Positions 10,560 through 19,427 are shown, counted from the first letter of the stretch. The stretch: 46,492 bases of DNA from an uncultured Croceitalea sp. (GCA_937926215.1 CALEYA010000046.1:1-46492); one strand, 5' to 3'. Notes: generated from the letters alone by a model not told the origin. Made by a program: numbers and translations.

Positions 10560-11762
10560 GTGCTGGCACTGTTAAAAAACTTAAAGGGAGATCGGGCTAT
10601 ATGGGGCATTGTGGCCTTACTGGCCTTGTTTTCATTTTTACCGGTGTATAGCGCGAGTACCAATTTGGTCTATGTAAAGGATACGGGTACGGCAGTAGGA
10701 CATTTGGTAAAACACGGTGTGCTGTTGTTTTTGGGTTTTATGATCATTTTTGCGGTGCATAGGGTGCCAACGCACTACTTTAAAGGACTTTCCCTTATTG
10801 CATTGCCCATCGTCCTAATTTTATTGGGCTATACCCTTACCGTGGAGACCAATATTGGGGGTGTTAGTGCCAACAGATGGATCAAGATTCCGTTTGTGGG
10901 CATCCCATTCCAGACATCGACCTTGGCGTCCGTGGTTTTAATGATTTGGATTGCCCGTTATTTAAGTAAGATACGGGATACCAAGATAACCTTTCAAGAA
11001 AGTCTTTTGCCTTTATGGCTCCCCGTGGCTTTGGTGGTGGGATTGATTTTGCCTGCCAACTTTTCTACAGCGGCCATTGTTGGACTTTTGGTGATGATTT
11101 TGTGTTTTCTGGGCGGATACCCCTTAAGGTATTTATTGGCAATTACCGGAACCGGTTTGGTACTGGCCGGAATGTTTCTCTTTGTGCTATTTAAGACTCC
11201 AGAAGTCCTGCCGGATCGTGCGGGGACTTGGAAAAGCAGGATCGACACCTTTTTGCATCCTGAAGAAGCGAGCGCAGATGCCATGCGACAGGCAAATTAT
11301 GCCAAAATGGCCATTGCGGAAGGCGGACTGTTTGGAAAGGGTGCGGGAAAAAGTGTGATCAAGAACAGCCTCTCCCAAAGTGAATCGGATTTCATTTTCG
11401 CCATTATTATAGAAGAGTACGGACTGGTCGGAGGCATAGGACTCCTATTTTTTTACATGCTGTTGCTGTTTAGGATCGTCGTAGTGGCAAACTCTGCCAA
11501 AACGGTTTTTGCAAAGCTTTTGGTCATTGGGGTGGGATTGCCCATCGTTTTTCAGGCCTTTATCAATATGGGCGTGGTGGTGCAGTTGTTTCCAACCACG
11601 GGTCAGCCCCTTCCTTTGATAAGTATGGGCGGGACGGCAATTTGGATGACCTGTTTGGCCATTGGTATCGTATTGAGTGCAAGTGATAAAAAACAAGAAG
11701 CGCCGGATGCGCTTAACATAGATGAGAATAACCCTTTAGAAGTATTGAGTGGACAATTATAG
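10560..11762 (+). CDS. ftsW: Lipid II glycosyltransferase FtsW (SEDS)
   Basis: SEDS membrane protein; [32 protein letters not shown] start; dcw position. Confidence 0.93.
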   Translation: MLALLKNLKGDRAIWGIVALLALFSFLPVYSASTNLVYVKDTGTAVGHLVKHGVLLFLGFMIIFAVHRVPTHYFKGLSLIALPIVLILLGYTLTVETNIGGVSANRWIKIPFVGIPFQTSTLASVVLMIWIARYLSKIRDTKITFQESLLPLWLPVALVVGLILPANFSTAAIVGLLVMILCFLGGYPLRYLLAITGTGLVLAGMFLFVLFKTPEVLPDRAGTWKSRIDTFLHPEEASADAMRQANYAKMAIAEGGLFGKGAGKSVIKNSLSQSESDFIFAIIIEEYGLVGGIGLLFFYMLLLFRIVVVANSAKTVFAKLLVIGVGLPIVFQAFINMGVVVQLFPTTGQPLPLISMGGTAIWMTCLAIGIVLSASDKKQEAPDALNIDENNPLEVLSGQL

Positions 11763-12861
11763 GTTTATACTTTCTGGAGGGGGAACGGGCGGACATATTT
11801 ATCCCGCCATTGCCATCGCAAACGAATTAAAGCGTAGGTTTCAAAATGCCGAGTTTTTGTTCGTGGGGGCGAAGGATAAAATGGAAATGGAAAAAGTGCC
11901 ACAGGCAGGATATCAAATTGAGGGCCTTTGGATAAGTGGATTACAACGGAAGCTTACGGTAAAGAACCTGATGTTTCCCATAAAATTGATAAGTAGTTTG
12001 TTAAAGGCACGTAACATAACAAAACGGTTCGATCCCCATGTCGCCATCGGCACGGGCGGATTCGCTAGTGGCCCGTTGTTGCGGACCGCAGCGGTTAAAG
12101 GTGTGCCTTGCGTACTGCAAGAACAAAATTCCTTTGCAGGGATAACCAATAAACTGTTGGCGGGAAAAGCGGAAAAAATATGTGTCGCCTATGACAATAT
12201 GGAACGTTTTTTTCCAAAGCAAAAAATAGTCAAGACCGGCAATCCGGTCCGGGCAGATTTGGTACACATCAAAACAACCAAAAAAGAAGCTTTGGAAGCC
12301 TATGGTTTTTCAAATAGGGCACCGGTGTTATTGGTTTTAGGAGGTAGTTTGGGGGCTAGGCGCATCAACCAACTTATTGAAAAAGAGCTGCCCTATTTTG
12401 AGGAATTGGGGATTCAGGTACTCTGGCAATGCGGCAAGTTGTATTATCAAGAATATAAAAAGCACCAATCAGAAAAAGTTAAGGTGCACGCGTTCTTAAA
12501 TACCATGGATGCCGCCTATACAGCGGCGGACATGATTATTTCAAGAGCGGGCGCAGGTTCGGTCTCGGAATTGTGTTTGGTAGGCAAGCCGACCATTTTT
12601 ATTCCATCGCCAAACGTTGCGGAAGACCACCAGACCAAAAATGCCGAAGCCTTAACAAACAAAGAAGCAGCCCTTATGCTCAAGGAAAAGAACTTGGATG
12701 CCGATTTTGAAAGCATGTTCGAGGCAATGTACAAGGATAAGAGTAGACAGGACAAACTTTCGGAAAACATCAAGAAACTGGCACTCCCACGAGCCACGGA
12801 ACATATAGTAGATGAAATAGAGAAGTTGTTAAAAATGATAAAACCTCAAATTAAAAACTAG
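11749..12861 (+). CDS. murG: UDP-N-acetylglucosamine--N-acetylmuramyl-(pentapeptide) pyrophosphoryl-undecaprenol GlcNAc transferase
   Basis: [35 protein letters not shown] motifs; overlaps ftsW by 14 nt. Confidence 0.95.
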   Translation: MDNYRFILSGGGTGGHIYPAIAIANELKRRFQNAEFLFVGAKDKMEMEKVPQAGYQIEGLWISGLQRKLTVKNLMFPIKLISSLLKARNITKRFDPHVAIGTGGFASGPLLRTAAVKGVPCVLQEQNSFAGITNKLLAGKAEKICVAYDNMERFFPKQKIVKTGNPVRADLVHIKTTKKEALEAYGFSNRAPVLLVLGGSLGARRINQLIEKELPYFEELGIQVLWQCGKLYYQEYKKHQSEKVKVHAFLNTMDAAYTAADMIISRAGAGSVSELCLVGKPTIFIPSPNVAEDHQTKNAEALTNKEAALMLKEKNLDADFESMFEAMYKDKSRQDKLSENIKKLALPRATEHIVDEIEKLLKMIKPQIKN

Positions 12862-12869
12862 AACCTAAA

Positions 12870-14222
12870 GTGAAACTGAATACCATACATAACGTTTATT
12901 TTGTTGGCATTGGAGGCATAGGTATGTCAGCCATTGCCAGGTATTTTCAGTTTGTGGGCAAGCAGGTAGCGGGATATGACCGCACCAAAACCCCAATAAC
13001 TACAGATTTGGAAAGCTTGGGTATTCAAATACATTATGAAGATAATGTAGACTTGATTCCCGTATCCTTTCAAGATAAAGCAAACACTTTGGTAGTCTAT
13101 ACTCCTGCGGTTTCAGATTTGCATACGGAGCTTTGCTATTTTAAAAACAATGGTTTTGAAGTTCAAAAACGCTCCCAAGTTTTAGGGATAATCACAAAAG
13201 ATACCTTTTGTTTGGCGGTTGCCGGCACCCATGGTAAAACAACCACTTCCAGTATTTTGGCGCATTTGCTCAAGGAAACAGGCACCCCCTTGATTGCTTT
13301 CTTGGGTGGTATCTCAGAAGATTTTAATAGCAATTTTTTATTGGAGGGTACTGATTATGCGGTTGTTGAAGCAGATGAGTACGATAGGTCTTTTTTACAA
13401 CTAACGCCCAATGTGGCTTGTATAACCTCTATGGATGCCGACCATTTGGATATCTATGGGACGGATACGGAACTTAAGAAGTCGTTTAAAGCATTTGCTG
13501 GCCAAATAAAGTCTGGTGGAACATTGGTCGTTCGCAATGGACTTCCTATTGATGGGATCTCCTACGGGATCGAGGATGCTTCGGACTATTGTATAAAAAA
13601 TTTGAGAATTGAGAACGGCACTTATGTGTTCGATATTCGAACGCCCAAAACGATGCTTACCCAAATACGGTTCAACAAACCCGGGCAACATAATTTGCTC
13701 AATGGCCTAGCGGCTTTTGCCATGGCGGAACAGGTAGTGAAAGAGCCGGAAGGTTTAATACGGGCGTTGGAAACCTTTAAAGGGGTAAAACGTCGGTTTT
13801 CATATCAAGTTAAAACGGAAGACTTCATTTTTATTGATGATTATGCACATCATCCAACGGAAATAGATGCGGTATATCAAGCAGTAAACGAAATGCATCC
13901 TGGTAAAAAGGTAACCGTAGTTTTTCAGCCCCATCTGTTTTCCAGGACCAAGGATTTTGGCGAAGCTTTTGCTAAAAGTCTTTCCAAGTTTGATGAGATA
14001 TTGCTGCTGGATATTTATCCAGCTAGGGAAAAGCCCATTGCAGGTATAACGGCAAGGTGGTTGTTGGATATGATGGATAACCCGAATAAAAGATTGGTGG
14101 AAAAAGCGGACTTGTTGAAGGAAGTGACAAAAAGCGAACCAGAGGTTTTGATTACCCTGGGAGCAGGGGATATTGGTCTGGAAGTCGAAAAAATTAAAAG
14201 GGAATTGGAACATGCAAATTAA
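12870..14222 (+). CDS. murC: UDP-N-acetylmuramate--L-alanine ligase
   Basis: GIGGIGMSAIAR, AGTHGKTTTSS, DDYAHHPTEI motifs. Confidence 0.95.
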   Translation: MKLNTIHNVYFVGIGGIGMSAIARYFQFVGKQVAGYDRTKTPITTDLESLGIQIHYEDNVDLIPVSFQDKANTLVVYTPAVSDLHTELCYFKNNGFEVQKRSQVLGIITKDTFCLAVAGTHGKTTTSSILAHLLKETGTPLIAFLGGISEDFNSNFLLEGTDYAVVEADEYDRSFLQLTPNVACITSMDADHLDIYGTDTELKKSFKAFAGQIKSGGTLVVRNGLPIDGISYGIEDASDYCIKNLRIENGTYVFDIRTPKTMLTQIRFNKPGQHNLLNGLAAFAMAEQVVKEPEGLIRALETFKGVKRRFSYQVKTEDFIFIDDYAHHPTEIDAVYQAVNEMHPGKKVTVVFQPHLFSRTKDFGEAFAKSLSKFDEILLLDIYPAREKPIAGITARWLLDMMDNPNKRLVEKADLLKEVTKSEPEVLITLGAGDIGLEVEKIKRELEHAN

Positions 14223-14931
14223 TTGGAACTACATAAAAATTAGCGTCCTGATCGTTGTAGTCATTGGCCTTTACGGTTTCGCCGATTACAGGAGCAAGGG
14301 CCGGGAAATACAGGAAATACAGATTAAGTTTTTGGGAGACAACAACTTGTATTTGACAGAGGATGCGGTTAATAAATTGTTAATACAAAATTACGGACCG
14401 GTAAAAAATAGGGCAAAAGAACAAGTAGTTTTGAACTCCATAGAAGAGGTCATAAAGGCTAACCCTATGGTAAAAAGTGCCCAAGTTTATTGCTCCATTA
14501 AGGGGGGAGTTATTTCAGAAATCGTTCAACGAAAACCTATAGGAAGGGTTGAAGGCATCTCCAAATTTTATTTGGATGATACGGGAAAACGCATGCCGAT
14601 GTCGCGATACCATTCGGCTAGAGTTCCCATTATCACGGGTAAGATTACGGGGAAAAGCCTAGAGGATGCGTATGTTATTTTGGATTTCATCAATAAGGAT
14701 GATTTTTTACGAAAGAACGTAATAGGCATCCATGTGGAAGAAGAAGGAAAGTACCAATTAAGGTTCAGGGTTGAAAATTTTGTAGTGAATTTGGGTGGCG
14801 TGCAAAACTTGGACGAGAAGTTTAAAAATTTCATGGCCTTTTACGTAAAGGCGACCAAGGACAATACTTTAGAGGAGTATGGTATAGTAAGTTTAGAATT
14901 TAATAACCAAGTGGTTTGCACCAAAATATAA
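14212..14931 (+). CDS. ftsQ: Cell division protein FtsQ
   Basis: Single N-terminal TM, POTRA-like region, between murC and ftsA; probable start MQINWNYIK inside the 14173 ORF. Confidence 0.85.
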   Translation: MQINWNYIKISVLIVVVIGLYGFADYRSKGREIQEIQIKFLGDNNLYLTEDAVNKLLIQNYGPVKNRAKEQVVLNSIEEVIKANPMVKSAQVYCSIKGGVISEIVQRKPIGRVEGISKFYLDDTGKRMPMSRYHSARVPIITGKITGKSLEDAYVILDFINKDDFLRKNVIGIHVEEEGKYQLRFRVENFVVNLGGVQNLDEKFKNFMAFYVKATKDNTLEEYGIVSLEFNNQVVCTKI

Positions 14932-14935
14932 AGGT

Positions 14936-16276
14936 ATGGAACAAGGTAATTATTCAGTTGGATTAGATATTGGGACCACAAAGATCGTGGCCATAATAGG
15001 GAAGGAAAACGAATACGGCAAAATTGAGATCTTAGGGACCGGAAAGTCCAAGAGTCTTGGGGTACACCGTGGTGTGGTCAATAATATTACACAGACCATT
15101 TCTTCCATTCAGCAGGCGGTGGAGCAAGCGGAGATTGATGCTGGCCTTAAAATAGGACCGGTAGTAGTAGGTATCGCGGGACAACACATACGAAGTCTAC
15201 AGCATAGCGACTACATTACCAGACCGGATGCGGAAGAGGTTATCAATGATGCCGATTTGGATAAGCTTTGTAACCAAGTATATAAGTTGGTGATGCTTCC
15301 CGGCGAGGAAATTATCCATGTGCTCCCACAAGAATATAAAGTAGATGGTCAGTCTGAAATAAAGCAGCCTATTGGAATGTACGGTGGTCGTTTAGAAGCC
15401 AATTTCCATGTAGTGGTGGGGCAAGTGACTTCCATCAAGAATATTGGCAGATGCATCAAGAGTGCCGGATTGGACTTAGGTAATATTACTCTGGAACCTT
15501 TAGCATCGGCAGAAGCCGTTTTAAGTCAAGAAGAAAAAGAAGCCGGGGTAGCCCTAATCGATATCGGTGGTGGTACCACGGACTTGGCCATTTTTAAGGA
15601 CGGCATCATTCGCCATACCTCCGTGATTCCATTTGGGGGTAACGTCATCACGGAAGACATCAAAGAAGGTTGCTCCATCATAGAAAAGCAAGCGGAATTA
15701 TTGAAGATTAAATTTGGTTCCGCATGGCCGGGTGAAAACAAGGACAATGAGATTGTTTCCATCCCTGGACTAAGGGGACGGGAACCCAAAGAAATCACGC
15801 TAAAAAACCTTTCTAAAATTATCCATGCAAGGGTAGTGGAAATCGTAGAGCAGGTCTATGTTGAAATCAAGAACTACGGACATGATGAGCAGAAAAAGAA
15901 ACTCATTGCAGGTATCGTACTTACAGGTGGCGGTAGTCAACTGAAGCACTTAAAGCAATTAGTAGAGTACATTACAGGGATGGATACCCGCATAGGATAT
16001 CCCAACGAACATCTTGCCGGGGATTCCGATGAGCAGATCGCAAGTCCTTTGTACGCCACGGCCGTTGGTTTGTTGATGAACGCTTTGGAGACCGATGCCA
16101 AGCAACCGGAAATGGAATTGAAAACAGTACCCCAGGAAGGGAAGGAAGAAAAAGCACTGGTTGAAGAAACCGCGGGAATGGCAGGCGCTACTGCGGGAAC
16201 GGCAGGGAAAGAACGTAAATCCATTTTTGATAAATGGTCGGAAAAACTAAAGGATTTTTTGGATAACGCAGAATAA
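14936..16276 (+). CDS. ftsA: Cell division protein FtsA
   Basis: GLDIGTTKIVAIIG, IDIGGGTTDLAIF, GIVLTGGGSQL actin-fold motifs. Confidence 0.95.
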   Translation: MEQGNYSVGLDIGTTKIVAIIGKENEYGKIEILGTGKSKSLGVHRGVVNNITQTISSIQQAVEQAEIDAGLKIGPVVVGIAGQHIRSLQHSDYITRPDAEEVINDADLDKLCNQVYKLVMLPGEEIIHVLPQEYKVDGQSEIKQPIGMYGGRLEANFHVVVGQVTSIKNIGRCIKSAGLDLGNITLEPLASAEAVLSQEEKEAGVALIDIGGGTTDLAIFKDGIIRHTSVIPFGGNVITEDIKEGCSIIEKQAELLKIKFGSAWPGENKDNEIVSIPGLRGREPKEITLKNLSKIIHARVVEIVEQVYVEIKNYGHDEQKKKLIAGIVLTGGGSQLKHLKQLVEYITGMDTRIGYPNEHLAGDSDEQIASPLYATAVGLLMNALETDAKQPEMELKTVPQEGKEEKALVEETAGMAGATAGTAGKERKSIFDKWSEKLKDFLDNAE

Positions 16277-16301
16277 AACACACCCACATAAATATAGCAC
16301 C

Positions 16302-18272
16302 ATGAGTAAGAACGCAGAATTTGACAACATTTCTTTTGATTTGCCAAAGAATAAGAGCAACGTTATAAAGGTTATTGGCGTTGGAGGAGGTGGTAGTAAT
16401 GCCATTAACCACATGTTCCAATCCGGTATCAACGGCGTAGATTTTGTTATCTGTAACACGGATTCCCAAGCATTGGAGAATAGTTCAATTCCTAATAAGA
16501 TACAATTGGGGGTTTCATTGACCGAAGGTTTGGGTGCGGGTGCGGACCCAGCTGTTGGTGAACAGGCGGCCATGGAAAGTATGGAGGAGATAAAGGGGAT
16601 GTTGGAGCATACCACAAAAATGGTATTCATTACTGCTGGTATGGGTGGCGGAACGGGTACTGGTGCTGCCCCAATTATTGCCCAAGTAGCAAAAGAGCTT
16701 GGCGTTTTGACCGTGGGTATCGTTACGACGCCTTTTCAATTTGAAGGCGGGCCAAGATGCAAACAGGCGCAAGCGGGTATAGAAAAACTGCGTGGCAATG
16801 TAGATTCCCTTATTGTTATCAACAACAATAAGTTGCGGGATATTTATGGGAACTTAGGCTACAAAGCAGGCTTTTCAAAAGCGGATGAAGTATTGGCAAC
16901 CGCAGCTAAGGGAATTGCGGAAGTCATTACCCACCATTACACCCAAAATATTGATTTACGGGATGCAAAAACGGTATTGTCCGATAGTGGGACTGCAATC
17001 ATGGGCTCATCCATTTCCTCTGGATCTGGTCGCGCCAATGAGGCAATAACGAAAGCCTTGGATTCCCCTTTACTTAATGACAATAAGATTACAGGTGCCA
17101 AAAACGTATTGTTGCTGATTGTTTCCGGTAGCCAAGAGATTACTATTGATGAGATTGGTGAAATCAACGACTTTATCCAATTGGAAGCAGGTCATAGCGC
17201 AAACATCATTATGGGTATCGGGGAAGATGAAAGCTTGGGCGACTCCATTGCCGTAACGGTAATTGCGACTGGTTTCAATAGTGACCAGCAAGACGAAATC
17301 ACGAATACCGAGACAAAAAAAATCATCCATACCCTTGAAGACGAGCAGAAAGCGGTACAACATTTAGGTGGTGAAAAGGAAGTGGTAACACCAACCTTTG
17401 AAAAACCGTTGGAAGAACCCGTTATCAAGCATCAATTGGAAGAAGTGGTCGAGGTAGAGCAACCAGAAATTAGCTTGCCGGAAACGGACCTTATCCAAAC
17501 CACCAACTACATTAGGAATTTTAATGTGTTCTATGAAGAGGTGATTCCGGAGGTTGTCGAAGAAAAAATCACGACCTATAATGAGGATGAGTTTATCATT
17601 ATAGAGTCCAAGGATGTATTGAACGATATTGAAGTGGTAGATGCAGAAGTTGTTGCTCCCAGAACCGTGGAGGAAGATCAGTTCGCATTGTCCTTTGATA
17701 TGCCGTTGAACCCACCAAAAGAGGAAGAACCCGCGCAGAATACCGTTGTGTTCGATTTAACCGATAGCGCAAAGGATATTGAAGTTAAGGAGTACGTGGA
17801 GGTAAGTCCGGTATTGGAATATCAAAAAGAAGGGGAAACCCGCTATGATTTAGAGGAGTACATGGAGCTTGAAAACAAGCTTACCGGTGCGCGCTCGGTT
17901 GCGGAAACCCACGAGCCTAAACTGATGGATGACGAATTGGTCTTTGAAAAAAGGACTATTGCTCCAGAGGCACGTGCCGAAGGCGAAGGTTCTGGAGATG
18001 CCAAGGACCCTTTTAATAGCTCTTTGAACGAAATTCTTAAGGATCGTGCCGACGAAAGAAAGAAGAGCCTTAAAAATTTCAATTATAAATTCCAGAACAG
18101 CCGTAAGAGCATTGACGAAATAGAAAAACAGCCCGCTTACAAGCGTCAAAATATTGAATTGGACGAAGGGCCAAAAGAGCAAAAAGTTTCTAGAATGAGT
18201 TTGGGAGAGGACAGTAATGATGAAGTACAACTGCGTTCAAACAACTCGTTCTTGCATGATAATGTTGATTAG
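16302..18272 (+). CDS. ftsZ: Cell division protein FtsZ with long acidic C-terminal extension
   Basis: GVGGGGSNAINHM, GGGTGTGAAP tubulin signature; 656 aa with about 300 residues after the GTPase core. Confidence 0.95.
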   Translation: MSKNAEFDNISFDLPKNKSNVIKVIGVGGGGSNAINHMFQSGINGVDFVICNTDSQALENSSIPNKIQLGVSLTEGLGAGADPAVGEQAAMESMEEIKGMLEHTTKMVFITAGMGGGTGTGAAPIIAQVAKELGVLTVGIVTTPFQFEGGPRCKQAQAGIEKLRGNVDSLIVINNNKLRDIYGNLGYKAGFSKADEVLATAAKGIAEVITHHYTQNIDLRDAKTVLSDSGTAIMGSSISSGSGRANEAITKALDSPLLNDNKITGAKNVLLLIVSGSQEITIDEIGEINDFIQLEAGHSANIIMGIGEDESLGDSIAVTVIATGFNSDQQDEITNTETKKIIHTLEDEQKAVQHLGGEKEVVTPTFEKPLEEPVIKHQLEEVVEVEQPEISLPETDLIQTTNYIRNFNVFYEEVIPEVVEEKITTYNEDEFIIIESKDVLNDIEVVDAEVVAPRTVEEDQFALSFDMPLNPPKEEEPAQNTVVFDLTDSAKDIEVKEYVEVSPVLEYQKEGETRYDLEEYMELENKLTGARSVAETHEPKLMDDELVFEKRTIAPEARAEGEGSGDAKDPFNSSLNEILKDRADERKKSLKNFNYKFQNSRKSIDEIEKQPAYKRQNIELDEGPKEQKVSRMSLGEDSNDEVQLRSNNSFLHDNVD

Positions 18273-18308
18273 TAGTGTGTTAATAGTTAGCGTTCGTTAA
18301 GAACGTCT

Positions 18309-18341
18309 AAACCCGAAAGTAAGCAGATTACTTTCGGGTTT
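18309..18341 (+). terminator. Rho-independent terminator after ftsZ
   Basis: Perfect 14-bp stem AAACCCGAAAGTAA / TTACTTTCGGGTTT with 5-nt loop followed by TATTTTTTAT. Confidence 0.85.
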
Positions 18342-18374
18342 ATTTTTTATCTTCGCAGTCCAAAAAAATAGGTT

Positions 18375-18827
18375 ATGGGTTTGCAAGAAAGCGTAATGAC
18401 AGAAATGAAAGCTGCTATGAAAGCTAAGGATACTGTGGCTTTGGAATCGTTGCGAGCTATAAAGTCAGCTATTTTATTGGCACAGACGGAAAAGGGCGGT
18501 GGCGATGGATTGTCTGAGGAAGAAGAAGTGAAATTGGTACAGAAACTAGTAAAGCAACGTAAAGATAGTGCTGCTATTTTTACGGAACAAGGCAGGGATG
18601 ACTTGGCAGGGCCGGAATTGGCACAAGTAGCTGTAATCGAAAAGTTTTTACCCGAGCAACTCACGGAAGAGGAAATTGAAAAAGTGGTGGTACAGACCAT
18701 TGACGCAACCGGAGCAACGGGAATGAAGGATATGGGTAAGGTAATGGGTATGGTCTCTAAGGAATTGGCAGGGCAAGCAGACGGAAAGACCATTTCCAGC
18801 ATAGTAAAGGCAAAATTAAGTTCATAA
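18375..18827 (+). CDS. GatB/YqeY domain-containing protein
   Basis: MGLQESVMTEMKAAMKAKDTVALESLRAIKSAI and C-terminal GMKDMGKVMGMV...ADGKTISSIVKAKL. Confidence 0.92.
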   Translation: MGLQESVMTEMKAAMKAKDTVALESLRAIKSAILLAQTEKGGGDGLSEEEEVKLVQKLVKQRKDSAAIFTEQGRDDLAGPELAQVAVIEKFLPEQLTEEEIEKVVVQTIDATGATGMKDMGKVMGMVSKELAGQADGKTISSIVKAKLSS

Positions 18828-18829
18828 AT

Positions 18830-18882
18830 AAATGGCCACGTAGCTCAGCTGAATACCTGCCTGCCGGCAGGCAGGGAGCACT
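18830..18882 (+). pseudogene. Truncated tRNA-Arg 5' half interrupted in the D-loop by a 20-bp palindrome
   Basis: AAATGGCCACGTAGCTCAGCTGAATA identical to 19131-19156, then CCTGCCTGCCGGCAGGCAGG, then GAGCACT (rest of D-stem) before homology ends. Confidence 0.85.
18856..18875. repeat. 20-bp perfect palindrome CCTGCCTGCCGGCAGGCAGG, copy 1
   Basis: Sequence equals its reverse complement; inserted between GAATA and GAGC of the tRNA D-arm. Confidence 0.95.
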
Positions 18883-18890
18883 TTAAAAGT

Positions 18891-19157
18891 ATGATATATT
18901 GTTTTTATGCTTTAAGGAGTGAGAAAGATGGACGCATTTACAAAGGGATTTCGAAAGATGTGGATCAACGTTTGAAATGGCATAATGAGGGTAAGACCAA
19001 ATCGACTAGAGGGTATCGTCCTTGGAATTTGGTTTATATTGAAAAAGTAGGCAGTCTTGATACTGCCTTGTCAAAAGAAAAGTTTTATAAGTCCGGTATT
19101 GGACGTGAAATATTGAAAGAATTAATTAAAAAATGGCCACGTAGCTCAGCTGAATAG
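18891..19157 (+). CDS. Stand-alone GIY-YIG nuclease (YhbQ/URI-like)
   Basis: MIYCFYALRSEKDGRIYKGISKDVDQRLKWHNEGKTKSTRGYRPWNLVYIE...ALSKEKFYKSG: FYA...YKG version of GIY...YIG, conserved R and E. Last 23 nt overlap the tRNA. Confidence 0.88.
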   Translation: MIYCFYALRSEKDGRIYKGISKDVDQRLKWHNEGKTKSTRGYRPWNLVYIEKVGSLDTALSKEKFYKSGIGREILKELIKKWPRSSAE

Positions 19158-19208
19158 AGCACTGGATTTCGGCTCCAGCGGTCGGGGGTTTGAATCCCTC
19201 CGTGGTCA
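19135..19208 (+). tRNA. tRNA-Arg, anticodon TCG (19169-19171)
   Basis: Cloverleaf: acceptor GGCCACG/CGTGGTC, D-stem GCTC/GAGC, anticodon stem CTGGA/TCCAG with loop TTTCGGC, T-stem GGGGG/CCCTC with loop TTTGAAT, discriminator A; CCA not encoded. Confidence 0.93.
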
Positions 19209-19214
19209 CTACAC

Positions 19215-19247
19215 AGAGGCTGTCTAAAAAGGCAGCCTCTTTTTTTT
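19215..19247 (+). terminator. Rho-independent terminator downstream of tRNA-Arg
   Basis: AGAGGCTG / CAGCCTCT stem followed by a run of T. Confidence 0.85.
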
Positions 19248-19313
19248 GGTTTAGTTGGAAATAGGATTTTAAATTATACTTGGTTTATGATTACCATACC
19301 TGTCTGTTTTCAA

Positions 19314-19393
19314 CTGAATACCTGCCTGCCGGCAGGCAGGGAGCACTGGATTTCGGCTCCAGCGGTCGGGGGTTTGAATCCCTCCGTGGTCAC
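19314..19393 (+). pseudogene. Truncated tRNA-Arg 3' part, D-loop interrupted by the same palindrome
   Basis: CTGAATA + CCTGCCTGCCGGCAGGCAGG + GAGCACTGGATTTCGGCTCCAGCGGTCGGGGGTTTGAATCCCTCCGTGGTCAC; the 53-nt 3' part is identical to 19157-19209. Confidence 0.9.
19321..19340. repeat. 20-bp perfect palindrome CCTGCCTGCCGGCAGGCAGG, copy 2
   Basis: Identical to 18856-18875, in the identical D-loop context; extends to a 34-bp direct repeat (18849-18882 and 19314-19347). Confidence 0.95.
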
Positions 19394-19427
19394 GAATAAA
19401 TAAAAAAACTCTGTGTCAAATCAAGCT

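Noticed and set aside
18856-18875. Palindrome as an intrinsic terminator of the GatB/YqeY gene
   Set aside because: No T-run follows (GAGCACTTTAAAAG), and the same palindrome sits in an identical tRNA D-loop context at 19321, which a terminator role does not explain.
18834-18881. First tRNA-like stretch as a functional tRNA gene
   Set aside because: Homology stops after GAGCACT; no anticodon arm, T-arm or 3' acceptor strand follows.
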